Both the position numbers and the translations under genes were made by a program. Below the pieces are notes generated by a model. The model was not told the DNA's origin, searched no databases, and worked only from the letters and a program-made list of their open reading frames with translations. From assembly GCA_013314815.1 (NCBI GenBank), contig JABUEY010000019.1:1-41706 (forward strand): 41,706 nucleotides of DNA. The letters are read 5' to 3'. The stretch is from Syntrophobacteraceae bacterium (GTDB lineage: Bacteria > Desulfobacterota > Syntrophobacteria > Syntrophobacterales > Syntrophobacteraceae). The number at the start of each line of letters is the position of its first letter. Position 1 is the stretch's first letter. Shown piece by piece: positions 16,154 to 23,531 of this stretch.

Positions 16154-17651
16154 GATCGCCCTTCTCCGTATTTACGGGAAGGATCACCGTGAATACGCTC
16201 CCTTTGCCCGGCCGGCTCTCCACCAGAATTTCGCCTCCGTGATCCTTCACGATCCCGTAGCTCACCGACAGCCCCAATCCCGTTCCTTCACCCGTGCCCT
16301 TGGTCGTGAAAAAGGGGTCGAATATGCGGGAAAGATGTTCGGGGCTTATACCCGTCCCGGTGTCGGCCACCCGGACAACCGCCTGCCCCCGGGGGGCTTC
16401 GTAACGAGTCAACAGGTATATCGTCCCCTTCTTTCCGATGGCCTGCTTGGCGTTCATAAGAAGATTCATGAGGACCTGCTTGATCTTCGGTTCGTCCATG
16501 ACCATTTCCGGCATGGCCGGGTCGAGTTCTTTTTCCAGCTTTACCTGGTCGAGCTCAAAATGATTCCGCAGAACGCCGAGGATTTCGTTGATCGCCGTAT
16601 GGAGATGCCCGACATCTTTTCTCGTGCGGGTGCTCCGCGAGAAGCTCAGCAGGTCCCCCACGATCGTCTTGCACGTGCGGGCATGCTTTTCCATGATCTT
16701 GTAGTCCTGGTAGTGTTGAGTCCCCTGCGGTTCACCTCGAAGCAGCAGCTGAGTATAACCCAGGATGATGCTGAGCGGGTTGTTGATTTCGTGGGCGATC
16801 CCGGCGGCAAGCTGCCCGATGGACGCCAGCTTGTCGGCCTGAAGAAGCTGCTGCTCCATGTTCTTCCGCCGGGATATATCCTTGACGAGAAAATGCATCG
16901 TTACCGATCCGCATGCTGAAGACTTTTCCGCAGTGCCGCTCAACAACCCGCTGAACTGCACTCCACCCGTTCCCCGCAGCCTGAATTCCGTCTCGGGAAT
17001 CCGGCCGTCCGCCTGCATGGCTGCGGCAACGGAAGACCAGTCCTGTTCGAAAATAAAAAAATCCTTGAACGAACATCCCGATCCGGCTTCTCGGCACCGG
17101 GAAACACCGAACATCCTCGCAGCCTCGGGATTGACCTCGATGACCGTCCCGTCTTCCGAGGCCACCACGATCATATCCTGGGAAGATTCGAAAAAGCTGC
17201 GGTACTTGCGCTCGGTTGACGCCAGTCTCTCCGATCGTTCGGCAACCAGTTCCTCCAGTCTGCGGTTCGTGGTAAGCAACCGGTCACTGGTTTCCACCAG
17301 GTCCCGTTTCTCTGTGAACAACTGCTGATGAATCCTCCGGCTTCGATCGAAGAACACAGTGACGGATCCCAGGACCACGAGCATCATCGAGGTTGCGGCG
17401 TCACTGTAGTCCCGAATCGTTCCTGCGGCTTGCGGGTCGATCGGCATGCAGGCGGCCATGCGGCCCAGTGTCCTCGATACGGCGACCACCGCCAGCCCAT
17501 AGCTCAGCCATTCCAGGTACGTCCAGGCAATGTCCTGGGGTTCCTTCCCGGCAAGCCGCCTTGCCAGCACGATGCACAGGGACGAAAAGATGATCAAAAG
17601 GGAAGAATAGACAAAATCGACGATCCAGTACGACGAAAACGGCGGGGTCAT
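16125..17651 (-). CDS. PAS-containing sensor histidine kinase
   Basis: 508 residues from ATG 17651, chosen because it forms an ATGA overlap with the upstream membrane-protein stop; the longer open frame to 17936 runs through that gene. The N-terminus has three likely membrane helices (about 10-30, 45-65 and 87-101). A short coiled coil and a PAS domain (about 150-265) follow. The H-box has the phosphoacceptor H287 (GIAHEINNPLS). N, G1, F and G2 boxes are present (NLLMNAKQAI, DTGTGI, FDPFFTTK, GTGLGLS). It should phosphorylate the adjoining NtrC-type regulator. The signal is unknown; the membrane helices and PAS suggest a membrane or redox-linked cue. Confidence 0.93.
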   Translation of the reverse strand: MTPPFSSYWIVDFVYSSLLIIFSSLCIVLARRLAGKEPQDIAWTYLEWLSYGLAVVAVSRTLGRMAACMPIDPQAAGTIRDYSDAATSMMLVVLGSVTVFFDRSRRIHQQLFTEKRDLVETSDRLLTTNRRLEELVAERSERLASTERKYRSFFESSQDMIVVASEDGTVIEVNPEAARMFGVSRCREAGSGCSFKDFFIFEQDWSSVAAAMQADGRIPETEFRLRGTGGVQFSGLLSGTAEKSSACGSVTMHFLVKDISRRKNMEQQLLQADKLASIGQLAAGIAHEINNPLSIILGYTQLLLRGEPQGTQHYQDYKIMEKHARTCKTIVGDLLSFSRSTRTRKDVGHLHTAINEILGVLRNHFELDQVKLEKELDPAMPEMVMDEPKIKQVLMNLLMNAKQAIGKKGTIYLLTRYEAPRGQAVVRVADTGTGISPEHLSRIFDPFFTTKGTGEGTGLGLSVSYGIVKDHGGEILVESRPGKGSVFTVILPVNTEKGDHDQRNPADC

Positions 17652-18052
17652 GACCGTCTTTCCACAACGGATTCCCTGCTTTCCCGGGCCTGATCGAGAA
17701 GAATGCGCAGGCCGAAGTAGAGAAGCAACACCGCGGACAGCAACGCCACGTGATCCATCTTGTCGAGGTAGACAAGAACCCGTTCCATCGAGCCGTCCAA
17801 CTGCCGAATCGGGCCGCTCCATCCCCCGGCATTCATCGCTTCGACCATGCCGTGTCTCCGGCCGAAATAACGAACCAGCAGCGATGCCATGCTCCAGAGA
17901 ATGAGAACCCCTGCCGAATACCTTATGAACCGCCATCCCCTCTCGTTCATCGCCCCCGGCTCACGGCGCCGGAAGGCGAGCATCCCCATGGCCACGATGA
18001 AAAGGAGACAGCTGACAATGTGTTGAAGATAGCTGGATAAACCTGTTCTCAT
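17648..18052 (-). CDS. Membrane protein upstream of and coupled to the histidine kinase
   Basis: 134 residues with three likely membrane helices: near 8-26 (YLQHIVSCLLFIVAMGML), 43-60 (YSAGVLILWSMASLLV) and 103-118 (VALLSAVLLLYFGLRIL). Its stop overlaps the kinase ATG (ATGA), strong evidence of translational coupling. The spacing of helices and a soluble loop between the second and third (residues 61-100) suggest an accessory sensor or kinase partner. No family recognised. This is the first gene of the minus-strand operon; its promoter should lie in 18053-18200, but I saw no convincing boxes. Confidence 0.75.
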   Translation of the reverse strand: MRTGLSSYLQHIVSCLLFIVAMGMLAFRRREPGAMNERGWRFIRYSAGVLILWSMASLLVRYFGRRHGMVEAMNAGGWSGPIRQLDGSMERVLVYLDKMDHVALLSAVLLLYFGLRILLDQARESRESVVERRS

Positions 18053-18290
18053 GAAGTATACCCGAAGCGGAATCCAGGGCTTCCGGCTGAAACGGCAACA
18101 GGGGAACAGCGTCGATGCGTCTGTACCCGGCTGCCGCCTTTCTGCCTGAAATCACCGGCATCTCGATGCAGTCCGCGGATTTGGCCGGCACGCACTTCTT
18201 TGTTAATGCTTTATAAAACTTTCATCTTATGTTATCAACTTTGTTCGATCCGGTGTTGGCAAACTTCACTTGAATTCGGGTATCGCGGTG

Positions 18291-18794
18291 ATGATACGCA
18301 GGTGTACAGATAGGGATTTTGAGAGGATCTACTCGGTAATCAACGACTCCGCCGTTGCGTACAGGGGCGTTATTCCCGAAGACAGGTTGAAGACTCCGTA
18401 TATGTCCAGGGAGGAGCTTCGCCACGAAATCGATGAGGGCGTCGTCTTTTACGGCTTCGAGGAGGAGGGGGAAATCCAGGGAGTGATGGGCATCCAGCAG
18501 GTTCTTGATGTAACTCTCATCAGGCACGCCTATGTGTGTACCGCCCGCAGGAACCGGGGCATCGGGGGAAAACTGCTTTCACATCTCCGGCAGATGACCG
18601 ACAAACCCATCCTCATAGGGACCTGGACGGATGCTTCCTGGGCCGTGCGTTTTTACGAAGGCCGCGGATTCAAGCTCGTCTCCGAACGCGAAAAGAACCT
18701 TCTGCTCAGAAAGTACTGGAACGTCCCGGACCGGCAGATCGACACTTCCGTGGTGCTTGCCGAGGACAGGTGGCGAGAGGTCGGGATCCGGTGA
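18291..18794 (+). CDS. GNAT-family N-acetyltransferase
   Basis: 167 residues from ATG 18291; GTG 18288 or TTG 18270 are alternative in-frame starts and no strong ribosome site separates them. The acetyl-CoA-binding motif A is readable (VCTARRNRGIGGKLLSHL), with the R/Q-x-x-G-x-G/A pattern, and motif B ends with WAVRFYEGRGFKLV. Cytoplasmic. The acceptor substrate is unknown. It is divergent from the two-component operon and precedes a membrane protein and CooC-like ATPase, with no evident functional link. Confidence 0.85.
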   Translation: MIRRCTDRDFERIYSVINDSAVAYRGVIPEDRLKTPYMSREELRHEIDEGVVFYGFEEEGEIQGVMGIQQVLDVTLIRHAYVCTARRNRGIGGKLLSHLRQMTDKPILIGTWTDASWAVRFYEGRGFKLVSEREKNLLLRKYWNVPDRQIDTSVVLAEDRWREVGIR

Positions 18795-18885
18795 GGAAGA
18801 TGAAAGGACAGGCGAAAGAAGGGGTGGAATCCCTGGAATTGCTGCCTGAGCGTCGAGTTCCGCTTTCCCGCCGGCGACCGCGGGT

Positions 18886-19329
18886 ATGGAGCCGGGCGTT
18901 CCCATGAGCCGGTTCATTCGTCGATTGAGTATATGTTTCGCCGCCGGATGCGCGGCCGCACTGGTCAATTCCCTTCTGGCATGGTACGCGGGCCGGGCGG
19001 GGTTTCCGCAGAAATTCGGAGTAGCCCTTGCGCCGGAGTGGAGTTCTTCCTTCCTCTATACCCGTCTGGTTTGGGGAGGATTGTGGGGGCTTCTTTTTCT
19101 GGCGCCCTTCCTGAGAGGCGGTTTCTGGGTAGGGGTTTTCAGCCGTGGTGTCCTTTTCAGCTTCGTGCCCACTCTCTTTCAGCTCCTCTACGTATTCCCC
19201 GTGCTCCAGGGCAAAGGCATGCTGGGGCTTTCCCTCGGCAGGCTGACTCCTGTATTTGTCTGTCTCTACAATGCGGTCTGGGGTTTTTGTGCGGCCCTCT
19301 GGATTCAATCGTCGAAAGGGGATTCCTGA
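18886..19329 (+). CDS. Small integral membrane protein
   Basis: 147 residues from ATG 18886, or 141 from ATG 18904; neither has a strong ribosome site. Four hydrophobic helices are likely: ICFAAGCAAALVNSLLAWYA, LVWGGLWGLLFLAPFL, VGVFSRGVLFSFVPTLFQLL and TPVFVCLYNAVWGFCAALWI. The family is not recognised. It ends 45 bases before the CooC-like ATPase gene, so they could be cotranscribed. Confidence 0.75.
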   Translation: MEPGVPMSRFIRRLSICFAAGCAAALVNSLLAWYAGRAGFPQKFGVALAPEWSSSFLYTRLVWGGLWGLLFLAPFLRGGFWVGVFSRGVLFSFVPTLFQLLYVFPVLQGKGMLGLSLGRLTPVFVCLYNAVWGFCAALWIQSSKGDS

Positions 19330-19374
19330 GGCAGCCGGCCGACTTCCAGGCCCAGATGACGGGGAGGATGAATC

Positions 19375-20142
19375 GTGGGATTGTGTATCGCCCTGGGCGG
19401 TAAAGGCGGCACGGGCAAGACCACCATTGCGGGACTGCTCATTCGCTACATGATCAGGCAGGGCATGAAGCCGATTCTGGCCATCGACGCGGATTCCAAT
19501 TCGAACCTCAACGATGTCCTTGGCGTGCCCCTGGATGAAACTTTGTCCGATGCCCGGGAGATGATGAAGACGAGCGTACCTGTTGGGATGACCAAGGATG
19601 TTTTCATGGAAATGAAGATCGAGCAGTCGCTTGTCGAGGGGGACGGATTCGATCTTATCGCCATGGGAAGACCTGAGGGGCCGGGCTGTTACTGTGCGGC
19701 GAACAATCTTTTGAGCAGACTCATCGAGCGGCTGATGAAGAACTACGACTACGTGGTGGTGGACAACGAAGCAGGGATGGAGCACTTCAGCCGCCTGACC
19801 CAGAAAGACATCGACCTGCTGCTGCTCGTATCGGACCCCAGCCGCCGCGGACTGACCGCCGCCTGCCGGATTGCGGAACTGGTCCGGAGTCTTCCCATCA
19901 GAGTCCGGGAGACGGTGCTGGCGGTGAATCAGCTGCAAACCGTGCCTGCATCCTGGCCGCCAGACGTCCTGGAAACCTTCGGCCCCGAAAGGATTGTCGG
20001 GCTGCCCGCCGATCCGCTGCTCGCCGAGTATGACCTGGAGGGCAGGCCCACCATCACATTGCCTGACGATGCTCCCGTCGTAAAGGCCGCTGAATCCCTG
20101 TTCGACAGGCTGCTCGGAAAATATAAACAAAAAACGTCCTAG
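19375..20142 (+). CDS. cooC: CooC-like MinD/ParA-family ATPase (nickel insertion type)
   Basis: 255 residues from GTG 19375 (GGGAGG upstream). The deviant Walker A with two lysines is clear ([10 protein letters not shown]). Switch II reads [14 protein letters not shown], and [12 protein letters not shown] is the MinD-type strand. The Cys pair [10 protein letters not shown] is the CooC hallmark that binds nickel or zinc at the dimer interface. CooC uses ATP to insert nickel into carbon monoxide dehydrogenase; acetyl-CoA synthase relatives use a similar AcsF. No CODH/ACS gene is in the window, so the client lies elsewhere. Expected in an anaerobe using the Wood-Ljungdahl pathway. Confidence 0.88.
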   Translation: MGLCIALGGKGGTGKTTIAGLLIRYMIRQGMKPILAIDADSNSNLNDVLGVPLDETLSDAREMMKTSVPVGMTKDVFMEMKIEQSLVEGDGFDLIAMGRPEGPGCYCAANNLLSRLIERLMKNYDYVVVDNEAGMEHFSRLTQKDIDLLLLVSDPSRRGLTAACRIAELVRSLPIRVRETVLAVNQLQTVPASWPPDVLETFGPERIVGLPADPLLAEYDLEGRPTITLPDDAPVVKAAESLFDRLLGKYKQKTS

Positions 20143-20157
20143 AGAACCCGCTTTAAT

Positions 20158-20193
20158 GGCTGTTGGGAGTGGATGGGTTCCCAGCCGACAGCC
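20158..20193 (+). other. Imperfect hairpin in the leader of the purine cluster
   Basis: GGCTGT-TGGGA (20158-20168) pairs with TCCCA and ACAGCC (20179-20183, 20188-20193), leaving a four-base bulge GCCG and a ten-base loop. No T tract follows, so it is not a classical terminator. It lies between cooC and the IMP cyclohydrolase gene. Confidence 0.4.
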
Positions 20194-20245
20194 GTTGCTG
20201 CGGAGGAAGGTGAATCCTTTTCTTTTCATTCAACGGAGGAATATC

Positions 20246-20848
20246 ATGTTTCCGATTCGTCGCGCCCTAGTCAGCGTTACGGATAAGACAGGGCTGGTTG
20301 AATTCGCCGAAGGTCTGAAGGAGTTCGGAGTTCAAATGCTCTCCACGGGGGGAACAGCCCGGATTCTTCGGGACGGCGGCATCGATATCACGGAGGTTTC
20401 CGACTACACGGGATTTCCTGAGATGCTCGACGGCAGAGTGAAGACCCTGCACCCCAAGATTCATGGAGGGATCCTTGGAATCCGCGACAACGAAACCCAT
20501 GTGAAGACCATGGCGGAGCATGGCATCAAGCCCATCGACATGGTGGTCGTGAACCTGTACGCCTTTGTCAAGACCATCGAACGGCCCGGTTGTACGCTGG
20601 AGGAAGCCATCGAGAACATCGATATCGGCGGTCCGACCATTATCCGCGCCGCAGCGAAGAATTCCCGCTACGTCGCCGTGGTGACCGATCCCGATGATTA
20701 TCCGCGGATTCTCAAGGAAATGAAGGAGCTCAAGGGCCACGTTTCCCGCAGGACCAGCCTCGAACTGGCCTGCAAGGCGTTTTGCACGACCCACAACTAC
20801 GATGGAAGTATCTGCGAATACCTCGAGAAGATTACCCGGGGCATCTGA
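20246..20848 (+). CDS. Stand-alone IMP cyclohydrolase (PurH N-terminal, MGS-like domain only)
   Basis: 200 residues from ATG 20246, preceded by CGGAGGA. It closes the purine ring, FAICAR to IMP. Family motifs are intact: [53 protein letters not shown] and [16 protein letters not shown]. Normal PurH is about 510-530 residues and continues into AICAR formyltransferase. Here the frame stops at 20848 and purD starts 29 bases later, with no formyltransferase remnant. The other half-reaction must be encoded elsewhere. First gene of a purine cluster with purD and purE. Confidence 0.92.
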   Translation: MFPIRRALVSVTDKTGLVEFAEGLKEFGVQMLSTGGTARILRDGGIDITEVSDYTGFPEMLDGRVKTLHPKIHGGILGIRDNETHVKTMAEHGIKPIDMVVVNLYAFVKTIERPGCTLEEAIENIDIGGPTIIRAAAKNSRYVAVVTDPDDYPRILKEMKELKGHVSRRTSLELACKAFCTTHNYDGSICEYLEKITRGI

Positions 20849-20877
20849 CGGAAAGACAGGAACAAGAGAGAGTACCC

Positions 20878-22173
20878 ATGAAGGTTCTGGTGATTGGAAG
20901 TGGAGGCAGAGACCATGCGATTGCCTGGAAGTTCACTCGAAGCCCCCGTGTAAAGCAGGTCTTTGTAGCGCACGGGAATGCGGGAATCGCACAGATCGCC
21001 ACGTGTGTCCATGCGAAGTCGATTGAAGAGATGGCCGATTTCGCACATTCGGAAAAGGTGGATTTGACCTTCGTCGGCCCCGAAAAACCTTTGTCCGCCG
21101 GGATCGTGGACCTGTTTGAAAGCCGGGGCATGGCGATCATCGGGCCGGACCGCCGAGCGAGCCGCCTCGAATCCAGCAAGTGCGACACCAAGGTCCTGCT
21201 TCGAGACCTTCAGATTCCGGTGCCGGAATTCGAGATCTTTTCCGATCCGGATCGCGCCAGGGATTACGTCCGGTCGGTGGGCCGCCCGGTGGTGGTGAAA
21301 GCAGACGGGCTTGCCGCAGGAAAGGGTTCACTGGTCTGTGAAGGAGTCTCTGACGCCGAAGAAGCCATTCATTCCATTATGGAAGAGAAGATCTTCGGCG
21401 ATGCGGGATTGCGGGTGGACATCGAAGAGCGGCTCTACGGCAGGGAACTCTCCTTCTTCTGCTTTACGGACGGATACACGGTGGTCCCCATGGTGGCGGC
21501 TCAGGACTACAAGCGGGCCAGGGAAAACGATGAGGGTAAGAACACGGGTGGCATGGGTTCCTATTCCCCCCACCCCTGGCTCGACGACTCCCTGGTGCAC
21601 ACCATCATGACTCGAGTGGCCGAACCCCTGATCCATGGAGTTCGCGAGAAGCACGGGTTCCTCTATCGAGGGATACTCTACCTTGGTCTCATGCTCGTTG
21701 AACAGGGGAGCGATATCATTCCCTACGTCCTGGAAATCAACATCCGCCTGGGAGACCCGGAAGCCCAGGTGATCCTGCCGCGCCTCGAAACGGACCTTGT
21801 AGATATCTGCGAAGCCATCCTCGGGGGCCGGCTGAGCGACACCCGGCCCCGGTGGGATCCGCGCTACCGCCTTTGTCTCATTGCCACAAGCGGTATGACA
21901 AAAGGGAAGAAGGGCTGGTACAAAGGATATCCCGACAGGTACAAGATAGGAGTGCCCATCGAAGGAGTGGACAAGATCGACCCCGGCTGCCTGGTTTTTC
22001 ATTCGGGCACGGAACTGAACTCTTCGGGGCGCCTGGTGACCACGGGAGGCAGGGTGCTGTGTATTGTGAGCAGCGGGGATACCCTGGCGGAAGCAAGGGA
22101 GACGGCTTTGAGGGAAATGGGAAAGGTTTCTTTCGAGGGGATGTACTATCGAAGTGATATCGGGCGGGAGTAG
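20878..22173 (+). CDS. purD: Phosphoribosylamine-glycine ligase
   Basis: 431 residues from ATG 20878. It makes GAR from phosphoribosylamine, glycine and ATP, the second step of purine synthesis. The N-terminal domain begins MKVLVIGSGGRDHAIAWK. The ATP-grasp region includes VVKADGLAAGKGS, EERLYGRELSFFCFTDG, ENDEGKNTGGMGSYSP and LEINIRLGDPEAQVILP, all standard. The canonical family motif has NxRxGDPE, here NIRLGDPE. The 29-base gap from the IMP cyclohydrolase indicates an operon. Purine genes here are grouped by pathway but not in pathway order. Confidence 0.96.
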   Translation: MKVLVIGSGGRDHAIAWKFTRSPRVKQVFVAHGNAGIAQIATCVHAKSIEEMADFAHSEKVDLTFVGPEKPLSAGIVDLFESRGMAIIGPDRRASRLESSKCDTKVLLRDLQIPVPEFEIFSDPDRARDYVRSVGRPVVVKADGLAAGKGSLVCEGVSDAEEAIHSIMEEKIFGDAGLRVDIEERLYGRELSFFCFTDGYTVVPMVAAQDYKRARENDEGKNTGGMGSYSPHPWLDDSLVHTIMTRVAEPLIHGVREKHGFLYRGILYLGLMLVEQGSDIIPYVLEINIRLGDPEAQVILPRLETDLVDICEAILGGRLSDTRPRWDPRYRLCLIATSGMTKGKKGWYKGYPDRYKIGVPIEGVDKIDPGCLVFHSGTELNSSGRLVTTGGRVLCIVSSGDTLAEARETALREMGKVSFEGMYYRSDIGRE

Positions 22174-22293
22174 CAGTCGGGATCGTCGCCCGCCGGCATT
22201 CCGCATATTTATCTGTAGATACTCTTCCGTCCCGTTGATATAGTTTTGTGTGACGGGAGCATCGGCCGGGTCCTGTGGCCCATGGAGAAAAAC

Positions 22294-22839
22294 ATGCCTC
22301 AAGCGAGTACTCATCCGCTCGTGGGAGTTATAATGGGAAGTGAATCGGATCTTCCCGTGATGGAGGAGACCCTGCGCATCCTGGATTCGTTCGGGGTTCC
22401 GTATGAAGTTCGCATTCTTTCGGCTCACAGGTCTCCTCATGAAACGTCCGCCTATGCTCGGGACTGCATGGGAAGAGGAATCAAGGTGTTGATCGCGGGG
22501 GCCGGCTGGGCCGCGCATCTTGCCGGTGTGGTTGCGGCTGAAACGACGCTTCCCGTGATCGGAGTTCCCGTTGATTCTTCCCCTTTGAAGGGGATGGATT
22601 CACTTCTTTCCACGGTGCAGATGCCTCCGGGCATACCTGTCGCCACCATGGCTATCGGGAGAGGGGGAGCCCTCAACGCCGCGATATTCGCCCTGCAGAT
22701 CCTTGCCACATCCAAGCCGGACCTGCAGCAGAAGCTGGTGGATTATAAGAAGGGTATGGCGGCCGACGTTATACAGAGGAAGAACAGGAACCTCGAGGAA
22801 TACCTGCTCAATCGCAAGACCGGGGCTTCAGCATCTTGA
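22294..22839 (+). CDS. purE: N5-carboxyaminoimidazole ribonucleotide mutase
   Basis: 181 residues from ATG 22294, chosen over ATG 22282 because GGAG lies six bases upstream of 22294. Substrate-binding motifs are [19 protein letters not shown] and [14 protein letters not shown], with [15 protein letters not shown] and TMAIG typical of the class. Class I PurE (N5-CAIR mutase) works with PurK, class II works alone on AIR and CO2; I cannot assign the class with certainty by eye. No purK is in the window. Its TGA overlaps a TTG start of the next gene. Confidence 0.94.
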   Translation: MPQASTHPLVGVIMGSESDLPVMEETLRILDSFGVPYEVRILSAHRSPHETSAYARDCMGRGIKVLIAGAGWAAHLAGVVAAETTLPVIGVPVDSSPLKGMDSLLSTVQMPPGIPVATMAIGRGGALNAAIFALQILATSKPDLQQKLVDYKKGMAADVIQRKNRNLEEYLLNRKTGASAS

Positions 22840-23504
22840 ACGGGGGTGCAGTCTATTCCGGGCCGGCAGGCACAGTGCCTGTCTGGAAGGTAGATCCGGT
22901 TCATTTCGATCCGGAAATGCTCGATGAAGCCGCATCCGTGCTTCGAGGGGGGGGAGTATTGATCTATCCGACGGAAACCCTGTACGGCCTTGGCGGCAAA
23001 CCGGTTCAGAACGTCGTTGATCGCGTCTACAGGATCAAGGGCAGGACAGCCTCGAAGCCTTTGCCCCTGGTTGCGGAGGATATGGATGCTGTGAGGGCGG
23101 CCGTTGCTCTATGGCCTTCGTCGGCGGAGAAACTGGCAAAGAAATTCTGGCCCGGCCCGTTGTCCCTCCTCCTGCACGCAGCTCCTCACCTCCCCCCCAC
23201 TCTGCACGGTCGTACGGGCAGGATCGCCGTACGCATTTCGCCCCACCCCGTGGCGCGTGCACTCTCATCCGCTGCCGGCGGACTCCTGATTTCGACCAGC
23301 GCCAATCCTGCCGGGCAGCCGCCCTCTCATGATCCCGACGGGATATCGGGGGAGCTGATTTCGAAAGTGGACGGCATGGTTGACGCGGGCCTGCTTCCGG
23401 GCGGCCCGCCGTCCACCATCGTGGACGTGACCGTCGTGCCGCCCCGTATCGTGCGCACGGGTTGCGTACCCGTGGAAAGAGTCATGGAAGTAATCACCCG
23501 TTGA
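22836..23504 (+). CDS. tsaC: Sua5/YrdC/TsaC-type threonylcarbamoyl-AMP synthase
   Basis: 222 residues. It makes threonylcarbamoyl-adenylate for the t6A modification of ANN-decoding tRNAs. Motifs: GGVLIYPTETLYGLG, RIKGRTASKPLPL, KFWPGPLSLLL and LLISTSANPAGQPPSHDP, all conserved. The start is uncertain: TTG 22836 overlaps the purE stop (TTGA), and GTG 22876 is also in frame. Only the YrdC domain is present; the extra C-terminal Sua5 domain is absent, so the TsaC type fits better. Likely cotranscribed with purE. Confidence 0.9.
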   Translation: MNGGAVYSGPAGTVPVWKVDPVHFDPEMLDEAASVLRGGGVLIYPTETLYGLGGKPVQNVVDRVYRIKGRTASKPLPLVAEDMDAVRAAVALWPSSAEKLAKKFWPGPLSLLLHAAPHLPPTLHGRTGRIAVRISPHPVARALSSAAGGLLISTSANPAGQPPSHDPDGISGELISKVDGMVDAGLLPGGPPSTIVDVTVVPPRIVRTGCVPVERVMEVITR

Positions 23505-23531
23505 AGGAACGATCATAACGGACCCTGTCCG

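Noticed and set aside
17651-17936. N-terminal extension of the histidine kinase
   Set aside because: It overlaps the membrane-protein gene out of frame, is Arg/Gly-rich and non-hydrophobic; the ATGA overlap defines the start.
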